Source: Paragorgia papillata (taxonomy: Eukaryota > Cnidaria > Anthozoa > Scleralcyonacea > Coralliidae). From it: a stretch of DNA of 64,000 bases. The notes beneath the pieces were generated by a model. It was not told the origin of the DNA and did not search any database. It worked only from the letters and a program-made list of their open reading frames with translations. Location: positions 1,772,501 to 1,836,500 of the forward strand of contig JAWNZC010000347.1 in NCBI GenBank assembly GCA_035771165.1, in the 5' to 3' direction. Both the position numbers and the translations under genes were made by a program. Positions 45,583 through 57,300 of this stretch are shown here, one piece after another (positions within the stretch are counted from its first letter, which is position 1; every line of letters begins with the position of its first letter).

Positions 45583-45706
45583 TATACTATAAGTGGGCTT
45601 ACCTCAAATGTTGATGGTCGCTACTGTCAGTTTCACGCTGAAGATCGCCAGCGTGAAACTGACAGTAGCGACCATCAACATTTGAGGTAAGCCCACTTAT
45701 AGTATA
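45583..45706. repeat. Perfect palindrome, 57-bp arms and 10-bp spacer
   Basis: Arms 45,583-45,639 and 45,650-45,706 are exact complements (tactataagtgggcttacct ... aggtaagcccacttatagta); the spacer is gaagatcgcc. The centre repeats gtgaaactgacagtagcgac, the 3' motif of the neighbouring Penelope-like remnant. A (TA)n tract precedes it. Confidence 0.93.
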
Positions 45707-46273
45707 TTCGCTCTATCTTTACGGTATTGAGCACTTTTCGACATTTCGCGAACAACACTTTGTTTGTTTGTTTGTTTGTTTTGTTTGAATATATATATAT
45801 ATATATATATACATGTATATCAGTAATTATCACCGAAGATATTCAGTTCTGGTTGTCTAGAGCTCTCCCCAGTTTTTGTTCGTTTACTTGTATACAAAAC
45901 GTGCGCCAGTCTTGTCTTTTGTTTTGGCACACCTCTCTTCAGGAAGCCTTTTGAAAAACATTTCCGCAATTAACCCTCACAATTATTACAGTTCTGTTAA
46001 GTTTTTGGCAATCCAAATACAACGAATCAAACTTAAGTCAAACGTCGTTTTTGCCTTCTATTCATTTGAAGTACAGTAGTCAGTAGGTTGTTTCATCGGC
46101 ATGGCCTGAAAATCTCAAAAACAACAACATGTTATTAATTTCTTTGGCTTGAGTTCTGATAAATAGAAATAATTGCTGGTATTTATAGTGAAATATAAAA
46201 GCATAAACCATCTATTCTATATATTTAAAGTAATATTTGGCATTTATTAGACCATTGCTAGATTAAACTGGAT

Positions 46274-46370
46274 ATACTAGGTAATTTTGGCGAAGGAAAT
46301 TACAAATTTCGAGTGTAGAATATGATCATTCTACACTCGAATTTTCCTTCACCAAAATTACCTAGTGTAT
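46274..46370. mobile_element. 97-bp foldback
   Basis: atactaggtaattttggcga, aggaaa pairs with tttccttcaccaaaattacc, tagtgtat. The centre tttcgagtgtagaatatga / tcattctacactcgaa forms a second perfect inner arm. Confidence 0.8.
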
Positions 46371-46473
46371 TCTATATTTAAACTGGACAGAAGAAATGTT
46401 TACAAATATTGTCACGTTTTGGCTTTCAAGCTATATAGTTAAAACCACTCCCTTGCATATATAGGCTATAATT

Positions 46474-46568
46474 AACAATTATTCGCCGAAGGCGAGGTGA
46501 ATAATAACCGAGACGAAGTCGAGGTTATTATTCGCCGATATTCACTGAGCCTGAAGTGAATAATTGTT
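46474..46568. mobile_element. 95-bp palindromic MITE, aacaattattcgcc type
   Basis: aacaattattcgccgaaggc ... aagtgaataattgtt at the ends, with gaataataaccgagacgaag / tcgaggttattattcgcc in the middle, so several nested inverted repeats in under 100 bp. Confidence 0.75.
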
Positions 46569-46796
46569 TTAGTATAAATACACATTTTCGTACTTTTAAG
46601 AACAGCATTTTCTTTAAAATTGTTAATTTCCTCGTCTGTTAATTTCTTCCTTAGATGCCCATAAAGATCGGACGCGAATATCTTAACTTACTTATCAAAT
46701 TCTAAGTGCACATGATGAATACTTTGTTTAAGAGTTGTAAGAAACGTTATGATAAGATCATTTTAACTCAGAAAAAACTGAATTTGAGCCGCTAGT

Positions 46797-46930
46797 GTCT
46801 AATAACTTTGATAAAACATTGATGTTTTATTAATCAATGTTTTAACAGTATTTACAAACACCTGATTAAACATTCATTTCTTTTGAATTTTCCTTATGAA
46901 TTATTAATGAATTTGATAACAGTATCTATA
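46797..46930 (+). repeat. Dispersed repeat g, copy 2
   Basis: taataactttgataaaacat, cttttgaattttccttatga and attattaatgaatttgataa, shared in order with 30,417-30,505, with an extra duplicated tgatgttttattaatca piece. Confidence 0.55.
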
Positions 46931-47154
46931 GAATACTGTCATATGTTAACCTCAATAAATATCTCTTGACTTTATTTTTCTTCTCTTGACATACCTTTTG
47001 GTATCATAATAATTGCCATGCGATTCAACTTGTCAATATTTATTATAGCTTATTATGGAATGCTATAAGGCTCCCCCGCTGTGGAGGCGTTTAAAATCTT
47101 GTTCTCTCGTAACTGCGTTTGGGGGATCCACTGGAATGTTGTTTACATTTCTAA

Positions 47155-47387
47155 GACCCCGTTTACACTAGAGCAAAAGTTTTTGGATTCACATTGTTTT
47201 TTATTCCTATGAGGATGAAAAACAATGTGAATCCGGATACTTTTTTTCTATAATTGTAAAGGAGACCTAAGACTAAGGCCTCGTTTACACTAGAGCAAAA
47301 GTATCCGGATTCACATTGTTTTTCATCGTCATGGGAATAAAAAACAATGTGAATCTGGATACTTTTGCTCTAGTGTAAACGTGGGTC
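47155..47387. mobile_element. Two adjacent MITEs sharing TAA sites
   Basis: First, 47,155-47,267: taa|gaccccgtttacactagagc ... ggagacc|taa. Second, 47,277-47,387: taa|ggcctcgtttacactagagc ... gtgtaaacgtgggtc|taa. Both contain ggattcacattgtttttat-type arms and their complement aaaacaatgtgaatcc. They are 9 bp apart. TAA duplications again fit PIF/Harbinger-type MITEs. Confidence 0.85.
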
Positions 47388-47453
47388 TAAGAGATCAGGA
47401 ATATGAAAGAAAAGTGGAAGAAACACAAAGAGTGAAGCGTGTTATATTGTTAA

Positions 47454-47927
47454 AGGACATTGGCAATAAAAATTTAGTTTGTCTAAGTTGAAAGAACTCG
47501 TAAAATTGTAATAGAAGATCTTTTACAACTTTTTTTGTATCTTTCTTCGTTTTCAAGATATGCCATGCATGTGTAAATTAGATGGTCTCTGACGTCAAGA
47601 GCAGGTTACAGTATTTTCACACCTAGCGGCAAAATCAGTTATATCTCCAAGTTTGTTTAATGAAATAACTTGGAACTGTGCACATCAAAACGCCTTGTGA
47701 CACTAAACATTTTATGTTGAGCAATCAGAGGTGTAAGTGATTTTGTAATGTGTGAAAATATATACTGTACCCTGCTCCTGACATCAGAGATCATCTAATT
47801 AACATATCAAACAAACTGAAATATTTTAAAAACGAAGAAAGATACAAAAAAGTTGTAAAAGATCTTATATTACAATTTTACGAGTTCTTTCAAATTTGAC
47901 AAACTTCATTTTTATTGCCAATGTCCT
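47454..47927. mobile_element. TTAA-flanked foldback transposon family f, copy 2 (474 bp)
   Basis: TTAA at 47,450-47,453 and 47,928-47,931. Ends aggacattggcaataaaaat and its complement atttttattgccaatgtcct. Arms match copy 1 (23,306-23,771) over most of their length, including gtaatagaagatc, ttttacaactttttttgtat and gagatggtctctgacgtca-like blocks. Confidence 0.87.
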
Positions 47928-47931
47928 TTAA

Positions 47932-48935
47932 CTGTATCTGTCTATTATGTTTATGATACATAGAGCAATATAGAAACAAGGAAGTACCGTATATTTATCT
48001 TTAAAATTCTTTAATTTGGATAGTAAAAAGAACTGCCCACGTATTTTTCGTCTTGTTGTGCTGGCAAGTGTTCCTTTTGATCTGAGAGAAACATTTTAAA
48101 GGGCATCTTTGTGAAACGAGAAAAGAACTGACACTTTTATCACACTTTGACTTTCCTCACGCTTCAGTATAGCGCGGCTACAGAATACACAACCAACTAC
48201 AGAAGCGGAAGTGGGAAGGTATTTCCATTTTGTCTGTAATAAACTGTATTTGGCATTTGGACCTTTTCTCTTGTGATCTCTTGGAATACAAATTAAGGTG
48301 TTTATATTAAATATATATGATCGATGAAAGTAGGATTTTAAGATTACGTCACTTTTATTTTTTAGTCAGGCTTTTGTATGGAAAGCGAATGACATTAAGA
48401 CGAAACGAGTTCTTAAGTTAAGTACGAAAGGGGATGCCTTATAATTTAGGGTATAATATCTGTCTATATAAGTCTTTGGGTTGCTATATAACTATATCAA
48501 ATGAAATATATAGTATAACTATTGTGTCAATTTAGTCCAATATACACTATTAAATGTAAGTATTTGTCTTTATATGGATCTCTATATGAAGTTTACTAGT
48601 CAACTGAAAAGATTTTACTACACGATCATAGATAATCACCCCACCCCCTCCTCCTACGTAAATACGTTAAATATATTTTTAAAACACTCGTATATAATAC
48701 ATGCATAAGTGAAGTCTTTCAACCCCCTCATACCTGACGTCAGACGATTTTATACTTGTTTAGAGTTGAAAGGGTTAAAACTTTAACTTTTTCTATTCTT
48801 GCCTTTTTTGTAATCACAATTCGTATGATAATGTTTTTAAACCTAAGATAGATAGATAAAGGTTTAGAAATTGTAGTACAGTTTGGGATAAACATCTTTA
48901 ACTGGTTACAGAAACGTCGGCTAACGCCTTAACCG
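47932..48935. other. Unassigned sequence
   Basis: No gene. A degraded cacctgacgtcagacgatttt piece near 48,733-48,755 may belong to MITE family c. Confidence 0.35.
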
Positions 48936-49062
<127 letters not shown>

Positions 49063-49188
49063 ACAATAATCAGTGTTTAAACGAGTTTTAAAATACCAAT
49101 AGGTGCCTGCTATGCGAAAATGCTGACTATATATGTTAATCATGCAACAATTAAACAGTATGTAAGAAGTATGCTCTATGCCAAATCT

Positions 49189-50035
49189 TGTTTAGCTAAC
49201 TATATTCTCTTGTTTAGCTAACTATATACTCTTGTTTAGCTAACTATATACTCTTATTTAGCTAACTATATACTCTTGTTTAGCTAACTATATACTCTTG
49301 TTTAGCTAACTATATACTCTTGTTTAGCTAACTATATACTCTTATTTAGCTAACTATATGCTCTTGTTTAGCTAACTATATACTCTTGTTTAGCTAACTA
49401 TATACTCTTGTTTAGCTAACTATATGCTCTTGTTTAGCTAACTATATACTCTTGTTTAGCCAACTATATACTCTTGTTTAACTAACTGTAATATACTCTT
49501 GTTTAGCTAACTATATACTCTTGTTTAGCTAATAATATACTCTTGTTTAGCTAACTATATACTCTTGTTTAGCTAACTATAATATACTCTTGTTTAGCTA
49601 ACAATATACTCTTGTTTAGCTAACTATATGTACTCTTGTTTAGCTAACTATATACTCTTATTTAGCTAACTATATGCTCTTATTTAGCTAACTATATACT
49701 CTTATTTAGCTAACTATATACTCTTGTTTAGCTAATAATATACTCTTGTTTAGCTAACTATATACTCTTGTTTAGCTAACTATAATATACTCTTGTTTAG
49801 CTAACAATATGCTCTTATTTAGCTAACTATATGTACTCTTATTTAGCTAACTATATACTCTTGTTTAGCTAACTATATACTCTTGTTTAGCTAACTATAA
49901 TATACTCTTGTTTAGCTAACAATATACTCTTATTTAGCTAACTATATACTCTTATTTAGCTAACTATATACTCTTGTTTAGCTAACTATATACTCTTGTT
50001 TAGCTAACTATATACTCTTGTTTAGCTAAAACTAT
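49189..50035. repeat. 20-bp minisatellite, TATACTCTTGTTTAGCTAAC
   Basis: Roughly 40 units. Variants (ttgttt/ttattt, atgctc for atactc, inserted aata or gt) recur in the same order. The combination ctataatatactcttgttta followed by a gctaacaatat unit appears three times (about 49,578, 49,780 and 49,895), which indicates higher-order amplification. Non-coding. Confidence 0.95.
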
Positions 50036-50097
50036 ATATACTGTCTAATCCTTAAACAACTGTCTAACTAAATCACCCTTTATGTAATTGGCCTATA

Positions 50098-50235
50098 AGC
50101 TGACGAAGGGCCTTCGCTCGAAACGTTAGATTCCTACGTTCTCTTTTTCGGCACTATATCTAACCTTGCTATATTTCGATTGTTGTTTCTACACTGCCTA
50201 CGCAGCACGCTACTTTCATTTCACTATAAGCTATA
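50098..50235 (+). repeat. Single copy of the cgaaacgtt repeat
   Basis: gctgacgaagggccttcgct, cgaaacgttagattcctacg, ttctctttttcggcac, then tatctaaccttgctatattt and cctacgcagcacgctacttt. Same order as the left arm complement at 22,840-22,953. Confidence 0.75.
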
Positions 50236-50867
50236 TAGTTTTGTTGTTCCGCACTTGACCAAAATATATCAATTACATTTCATACCATAATATCACGTAT
50301 GTTACCCCAAAGTTAAAAACACGAAAGCTTAACTCTTTGCAAAGTTTCTTGGTGTCTCACCCACATGTTTCGTGAGATATTTGTATTATTTTTTCATCTC
50401 CAAGTGAACCTTTGAAGAATTTTATATTAAAGGAAAATTATTTTTGGCAGGTATTAATTGGATGCTGTCATTTCCTGTTCGAGAAGAAAATTCCTTAGCC
50501 CCTTTTCACGACTATTTATTTCTTGGGCTACGAAAGAACTATTTGTTGCCAGAATTTGCAAGAATTTTATTCACATATTTACTCCAAAATTATATTTATA
50601 GTATCTTGGTTATATATAGTAATTTTTTGATCCACATAAATGTATAGATTCTTTTCGTTTTGTTGTGTTGTGTTGTGTTGTAATATTATTATCATTAAAC
50701 ATTAGTCACTCTATCAATTATTAACCATGGTGTATAAGGCCAATATTAGTCATTAATCATTATAACCGGTCTGTATATCCAATAACACGCTCTACGCATG
50801 AGTCTATAAGTCTGTATGTAGGAATTGATATCAGTGACAACCTTTGTCTTTTGAAAAATTCCATTAC
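50236..50867. other. Unassigned sequence
   Basis: No recognisable gene. A short tgttg run lies at about 50,661-50,682. Confidence 0.35.
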
Positions 50868-51201
50868 AGTCAGTTTCAGCTTGCTTTTGAAATCCGAAAC
50901 GTATAATTGAATGAACATTCCGAACTTAATACGTTGCAATGTTCAGAACTACATTGCGAGGTAGATGCAAATTTAATAAGTCGGCAATTTGTTTCTGCTT
51001 AACCAAGTATCTATTATTCTTCATTTCCATCAAACACTATACAACAAATAATCTTCCACTCCGTGATTTCGCCAAAGGAATTCAATTCAAAGCTTATTAA
51101 ATTCGAACTTCACAATGAATTTCGCGAACTTCCATACCTATAGTTCCTAACCTTCCAACAAATGTTGACAAACGAATTTCAAAAGCAAGCTGAAACTGAC
51201 T
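50868..51201. mobile_element. 334-bp element with 26-bp TIRs
   Basis: agtcagtttcagcttgcttt, tgaaat at the left pairs with atttcaaaagcaagctgaaa, ctgact at the right. Interior non-coding, AT-rich. No target duplication resolved. Confidence 0.7.
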
Positions 51202-51710
51202 ACGTTTACGACATACACCAATACTACGAGCACGATCCAGCTCGTATTAATTACATATACATAGGATAGTTTTTAAAAACAGCAATGTCGTTTAAAAGAT
51301 CCTATTATTTTTAACACTATCTATTTGTTCATACACTCAAATATTTACCAAAAACTAAAAAAACGGCGAACTGTTTAGGTTTTTTAGAAACGAAATACTG
51401 ATGTTTAACTTTGATAAAGGGTTCTACTCAAAACGTCACTATTTCGTCCACGAAGATCTCGGCAGTTCGCCACTTTTTTTCACTTTGTTATATCTAAACC
51501 ACTGCCTACGCACTACAGTCAGCAATTTAGTCTTTATCTTTTGAACACAAATTAACACAATGACAACAACCAATAAATAAATAATCCAAGGTCTAGTATA
51601 TAATTGAAAAGAAATGAACATGGAGGTATACTGTACATCTGATGTATGTCTTTTAAGTAAAAGAAATTGCGAATCGGAGTCGTATTGTTCATCTGATGTT
51701 TGTTTTATTA

Positions 51711-51946
51711 GGGGCTGTTTACATGAGCCCAGACTCTAGCCCGGCTAACCGGGCTGACTCGTGTCACAAAATTCTTTCCTCGGCCACAAAAAGAGATTTT
51801 AATCAACGTTAGGATTCGTTTACATCTAAACTAAACCAATTCTTCTTTGTACATTTAGTTTATGCGAGTTTCAAATCCACAGTGAGATCCTAATCAATCG
51901 CGTGAGCCCGGTTAGCCGGGCTAGCCCGGCTCATGTAATCGGCCCC
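51711..51946. mobile_element. Tourist-like MITE with TTA target duplication (agcccgg family), copy 1
   Basis: tta|ggggctgtttacatgagccc ... ggctcatgtaatcggcccc|tta. agcccggctaaccgggct motifs inside are themselves palindromic. Copy 2 at 61,046-61,434 shares cgaggccacaaaa-like sequence, ttttaatcaacgttaggatt and cgtttacatctaaactaaac. Confidence 0.85.
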
Positions 51947-53097
51947 TTAGTTAGCATCATTCTGAATTCACGAAAGCACACTGAGTGACACTGCATGTAT
52001 ATATATCATGGATGGAAAAAATAGCGTCTGCTATAGCAGGCCACGGCGAATTAGGTCATGCCATGATATTATATACGATAGAAAATCGTACACTATATTT
52101 TTGTTTGCAATAAGAAATCTTGTTCACGAACGATATTGTTGAATTTCGTGTTGTGTTTCCTCATGGTCGCTATATAGTCATGACGACAAACGTTCCGCAC
52201 GCGTGACCTTGTAGTTGCATGGTGTTCGGAGACGAGTTGTATCGAGTTTATTGAAACTGGAGCTTTAGAAAGGACCTCAGTTTGACAAATGTTTAGTTTA
52301 CAGGGCCCCCAGTGATACCAGTGTATTTTCACTGAAGGGGTAACCCTGTATAAATAATTGTGTTATGTTATAGATGTTATGTGTATAGTTTATTGTGGTT
52401 GTAATCCATCCAATTTTCCCTCCCTCTTTCCTTCTCCCCTTCCCTCCCTCTTTCCTTCCCCCCTTCCCTCCCTCTTTTCCCTTCTTCCTGACAACTAAAA
52501 CCGTGTGTCAGTAGCCATGACTTAAACACTTCCTTACTCAGAAGTATTCACCTAACTGTTTGCCGTGTTTTGTTATATTACTTTAATGGCATGCACGAGA
52601 GGCGACAATGCCTATATAATTATGAAAATATTAAAGCAATTTTCACACCCCGCGAATGACTATCAAACGCTGAAACGTAAATTGAAGAGGAGTATTGTGT
52701 GGAATGTTTTGGTTGCATGTTGTGTGTATAAACTCGGGTTTTTTTTTAACGAATCTCACTGTGTTTTTTTACGTAAGGTGTTATACCCAGGAACTATTAT
52801 ACACAGGAATAGAGCCTACAGCACTCCCGTTGTCGTATAACGGAAATATATAGAGACACGACGTTTGTTGATTTCAAACCGATATCATGTTAATTAGCCT
52901 TATTTCGTTTTATCATTATGAGTGTTTCATGAAATCTTCCGCACATTATTTTACCAGTTTTTTATTGCTCTCTCTAAAGTCTAAACAGTGTTTTTACCGC
53001 CATTCTTTCGGAGAAAAAAAAAGGTTTCTCAATGTGTTTCTATCATTAAGATATCCCCTATTTAATCCAATGAACAAACAAATTTATGCAAAATAGT
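51947..53097. other. Downstream flank of the second SoxE gene
   Basis: Contains a C/T-rich stretch of ccctccctctttccttc units (52,408-52,492) and short ORFs without recognisable domains. A local inverted pair (atatatatcatgg / ccatgatattatata) lies at 51,997-52,078. Confidence 0.4.
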
Positions 53098-53103
53098 TTT
53101 ATT
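53098..53103 (-). terminator. Candidate polyadenylation signal (AATAAA) of the second SoxE gene
   Basis: First AATAAA on the minus strand after the stop codon, about 165 nt downstream. It would give a short 3' UTR. Confidence 0.5.
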
Positions 53104-53264
53104 CGTATTTCTATTGTCAAATTAATGCGTTTATCGCGTCATTTATAATCTATTAGACGAAAGCTTTTTATAAAATATGTACAGGTAATTTATATATATA
53201 CTGATATTCCATATAAGTTCTGTATTCAGCGAATGTTCTGTTTCGCTTCTATGTAGTTTTAAAG

Positions 53265-54278
53265 TCACGATACTGTCACTAGGTTTATGTACTGGTTGTT
53301 AAGTTCACAAGGCACCTGATTCTGATTGTTCTGAATCGCTTCATTGCACGGGAACGATGTGGTTAGCATCGGTTGTGGTTGGTACGCATGAAGTCTCGAG
53401 ACATCGTGATAGGACGTGAAAATGTTTGAAAGAGCCATGAACTCGTTGTTATTTATTGTTTGGTTATATGTTGGTGAAGAGACGAACACAGCTGCCGAGA
53501 AGTCTTGGTTTAGTAGTTGGTTTGGGTTGAGAGTTCGTGGAAGGAACGTGGTCAGTTCGTCAACAGGAGAAGGGGGAGGAGTAGACTTTGCGCTTTCTTT
53601 CTCCATGTCACTCAAGACTGACAGTAAGTCCTCGAGGATCTCATCTTGAGGGGAACATTGTTCCATCTTTTCAATCTTTGGGAACACCTTGTTCGGAAAT
53701 GGTTCGGGAACGTTCGTCGTAACCTGGAGTGGACCATTGCAGGGAATTCTGGACGAGAGGAAGTCTGTGACTTCCCCTACACCTTGGTTGTTGTTGGTCA
53801 TTACATCCGACTTGAGAAGGGTCAGAAGTTCGCGTTCGGACACTGTATTCTCGTTGTCTTCCGTGCTCGATTTTCTCGACTTTCTTTTCGGTTGGAACTT
53901 GTACTCGGGGTGGTCGACCTTGTGTTGTTGGCGAAGTCGTTCGGCTTCTTCGATGAATGGTCGTTTCTCCTTGATGTCGAGCAACCGCCAGAGTTTTCCC
54001 AATGTCTTACTCAGCTGGGCATAGCTCAAGTTGGGATACTCGCCAGCCACTTTTCGTCTCGCTGCTTGGGCGTAAACCATGAAGGCATTCATCGGTCGTT
54101 TGATATGCGATTTGTCCTTGTTCTTCTTTCGAGCGCAAATTTTGATCGATTCCGTGCTCCATTCCGGACTGCAGAAGATTCGGCTTACTGCGTTACACAT
54201 TGCCTTGTTACCAACACCGTAGTTTACGTTGTCACCCTCGTTGAGGCTTGGTGATGCCATGTTTTTCTTCGGTGCCAT
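53265..54278 (-). CDS. SoxE: SoxE-group HMG-box transcription factor (divergent copy)
   Basis: A 337-residue paralogue of the gene at 16,044-17,207. Its HMG box also starts at residue 58 ([19 protein letters not shown]) and ends in a basic [12 protein letters not shown]. The two boxes agree at 57 of 76 positions. Tyr69 replaces the usual Trp, as in the other copy. Here Asn86, which begins helix 2 in the other copy and in most Sox boxes, is Tyr (NLSYAQLSK), and the terminal YKY is YKF. The dimerisation domain is barely recognisable ([12 protein letters not shown], Trp40 kept). [15 protein letters not shown] (about 212-226) may be a worn transactivation segment. PPPSPVDEL follows. The C-terminal third is Asn/Gln-rich. 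The start is supported by an in-frame TAA two codons upstream and a good context (aaaccATGg). Single exon. Likely still a sequence-specific nuclear factor, with altered dimerisation or DNA preference. Confidence 0.93.
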   Translation of the reverse strand: MAPKKNMASPSLNEGDNVNYGVGNKAMCNAVSRIFCSPEWSTESIKICARKKNKDKSHIKRPMNAFMVYAQAARRKVAGEYPNLSYAQLSKTLGKLWRLLDIKEKRPFIEEAERLRQQHKVDHPEYKFQPKRKSRKSSTEDNENTVSERELLTLLKSDVMTNNNQGVGEVTDFLSSRIPCNGPLQVTTNVPEPFPNKVFPKIEKMEQCSPQDEILEDLLSVLSDMEKESAKSTPPPSPVDELTTFLPRTLNPNQLLNQDFSAAVFVSSPTYNQTINNNEFMALSNIFTSYHDVSRLHAYQPQPMLTTSFPCNEAIQNNQNQVPCELNNQYINLVTVS

Positions 54279-54386
54279 GGTTTATATAGAAGGTGGAACT
54301 GGTCACAGAGTAAACTCTAAGAAAACGAGATCTTGTCTGTTACTGCTGAAAACTCAGAATGATCTTCGACTCGTGGTTGATCAGGC

Positions 54387-54395
54387 TTTTTTATA
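54387..54395 (-). promoter_or_regulatory. TATA box of the second SoxE gene
   Basis: Minus strand reads ctaTAAAAAAgcc, about 110 bp upstream of the ATG. A start about 30 bp downstream falls near gatcattctgagt and would give a 5' UTR of about 80 nt without an intron. A closer tatataaa at the ATG itself is too near to act as the promoter. Confidence 0.6.
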
Positions 54396-57300
54396 GTCTT
54401 CCACCAGAAAAACCCATTTCCGGAGGAACTCGACAGATAAGTTAATAGCAAAATGACAAAGGGAGCTCTACATGCCATATACGTAAGTCATGACGTCAGT
54501 GACGCCTGCTCGGTGCAGTTTATTTCGGGTGAAAATCACTTTTCTAACGGTCTTATAATAAAAGCTGTGGTAATTCAGTAATCTTAGCAAAAAACTGCGT
54601 AATCTTGTTAGACTAGCTAAAGGTGAACTGTATATGTTTATTGTCATGCGCGGTAGCTGTCCCATAAACAGTATGTTGGGTACATAAACAACTTAATAAA
54701 CGAGCACTTATGATATAGGGAAGATCAAGTGGGGTTTAAAAAAACGTTGAAGAAAATATAGCGTGATAAAGTACAAATAACTGCTTATTGTGATCTCTGA
54801 TAGCACGATGTTTGTACGATTTCGTGTCATGATGAAGATAATTGTATATAGTTGATTGTCTCAGAGGGGAAGTGGGTGATCGGGAATTACCCAACCCACA
54901 TATCAGAACATTGCGTGGTGATTCAGTGTGTATCATCGGGTTTCTATCTATATACATTCTCTCTTTCTCGCTTTTTTTTTATCACTTCAGAGGAATATGT
55001 AGTAGCTCTCGATCTCGCATCCGTTGTAGACGCGCGTCTCTCGAGTCAGAAGATTTGTGATTTTGATTTACTCGGTCTATCAGAGAGTTCTTTGAGAATG
55101 ATTCGTTAATATGCGGACTCAATATATCTTTGGATATTGATAGCATGTTGAAGTGACAAGTTGCTCGACGATCCAGCTGATGCGTGAAGTACTTATGATC
55201 GTGATTAGAAAAACTAGAAATTCTCTCAGAGAAAAAGGCTTCTTTTTTTCCTCGCCCGGGAATAACAAGATGTTTGGCCAAAACAATCTCTAATTGCAAA
55301 CCCTGAGGGAAATTATTCGCATACTGTTGTTTCCATGTCGGCCTTATTCTAGATTGATTCTTACTCTTATTGAATGAATGAATGGAAAGTTATTTACAAA
55401 GGCTTCTTTACGTCCAATTCAAGACTGATGTAGCGATGCTTATGTATGTATTGTATACCGAAATATTTCCTAACATATAACCCATGGATTCTATATTTCC
55501 CTCTAACGTGAAATTAAAAGATATAACAGCTGATAAACAAGGTCTAATTTTAGTTTTAATTTATTCACACAAGACAAATACGTATTTTGCGTGTATTTTT
55601 TCCTTGACTTCAAAGGATGGGACACCGGAATAGACTATATACTCAGTTTTGATGTTGCGGTATACACACTGACGTGGGACAAAACGTCAGTGAAGTCTAG
55701 TTGTATAGAAAGTGTGCTATAGGAGAAGGAAAGGATAAAAGAGTGAAAAGGAAACGGGCCTGGTTAGCTCCAAAAATACGATTCCTTCATGGTTAAATCT
55801 TCAGTTAATCACTTAATCTATAGTGCAGTGTATGATTTACTCTGATGAAAGATTCTGCCTCGAAATTTCATTACTGTGTTGCATGTGTATATATAAAACT
55901 ATAAGCAATTCACCTTCTTGATATAGTGATATGTTTTCCGGCTATATGTCGTAACATACTGCTTGGTCAGCAGTCAACATTCATTATAATTGATTATATA
56001 ATTTGACTAATGCTAACGATTTTCATAAACTAACAGCCTAAATTCGAATCCATCTATTTGGAAACAATTCGATATTTTTCTTCTCTCGATACAGGAATGA
56101 TATATTTAGCTATAGACGTGAATATATAGACGCTTTTTTGTCCTTCGTATGAAACATCTCTTATTTCACGACTCTAATAGGTTATAATTATGTTTTAATT
56201 AGTAATTCCTGCTATGCATGCTTGCTCTAATGCTTTTCAAAGATGGAAGGACGTGATTATATTATTAAGTTTTGGTAGTGAGATACACAACGAGTTTTCG
56301 CTATCATCTTCTACACAGGCCCGTTGCTTCGTTCATTCTCACATGCACCTTATACCCTTAGCCTGGTCTCTTAATTTGTTCAACTCCTAAATTGTAATTA
56401 GCATGCACTTGACACACTCGCTAATGATGCATGCTTTTCAGAATTAATTTTATGTATTGATCTTCAAAACGACCACAAAATTACATGAAATTCGAAACAG
56501 CCCAATTCATTATTGACCTGTATAGTGTAGCGAGGTAAACCAGTGAAAAACGAGAAAGATTATTTTATTTTAAACGACGAAAATTTAAAAAAACCCCCAA
56601 CAAAATGACATACTGTCTCGGAGTCCAGATTGACAGTCACAAGAGCTGTCATAATTTAAGAGTGTGTAATAAGTTGGGCTTTATAAAGATAGTTTGTATT
56701 CCTAGTTTATTTTTATTTAGTGTTTGTTTGTTTTGTTTGTTGCCAAATTTCTAACCAAGAATCGTTTTTATGTCGGCATTTGAAATATTTTCACAAACGT
56801 ATATTGTCAATAGTTGAATCCTACAGAAAGAGTTTGACAGGAGGATTTGGACTAGGATATCTAAGAGGCGTGGCACAGGGGCGCGAAGACAGAAGGTAGA
56901 TCGAAGCTCAGTATACTAAAAGCAAGATAATTCAAGCAAGGTTGGGTTTTTTAGCTATTTTTCTGGCGGATCTACCAGGATAATTTAACCAAACGTCATG
57001 AGTATTAAATCTTACTTTTTAAAATGTCTCTATTTATTGTTTATACGTAGATATGTCTTTATCTATACGTATTTTGAGCTTTTATATTCATCCTAAGAAT
57101 TAGAAACATCAGCTTTTGAGGCGAATGCAATAAAATACGTCCAACTAAATAAAAGAAGTGTCAAAATATATCCTGCATATGCGCACGCATGCATGTGTTT
57201 TTATTTAATCCTATAAGCAATAAATAAAGGCAAGAGATTCTTAAGTGGAGAGAAGAAATGTAAGAGTAAGATTATGTCAATTCGTTCTAGTACCTGCCAA

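Noticed and set aside
53646..54254. 202-codon ORF antisense to the second SoxE HMG region
   Set aside because: It is the complement of a conserved coding sequence; its composition follows from the Sox codons and it has no recognisable domain or promoter.
54282..54291. tatataaa next to the second SoxE ATG as promoter
   Set aside because: It sits only about 5-15 bp before the ATG, too close for a transcription start between them. The box at 54,387-54,395 fits better.
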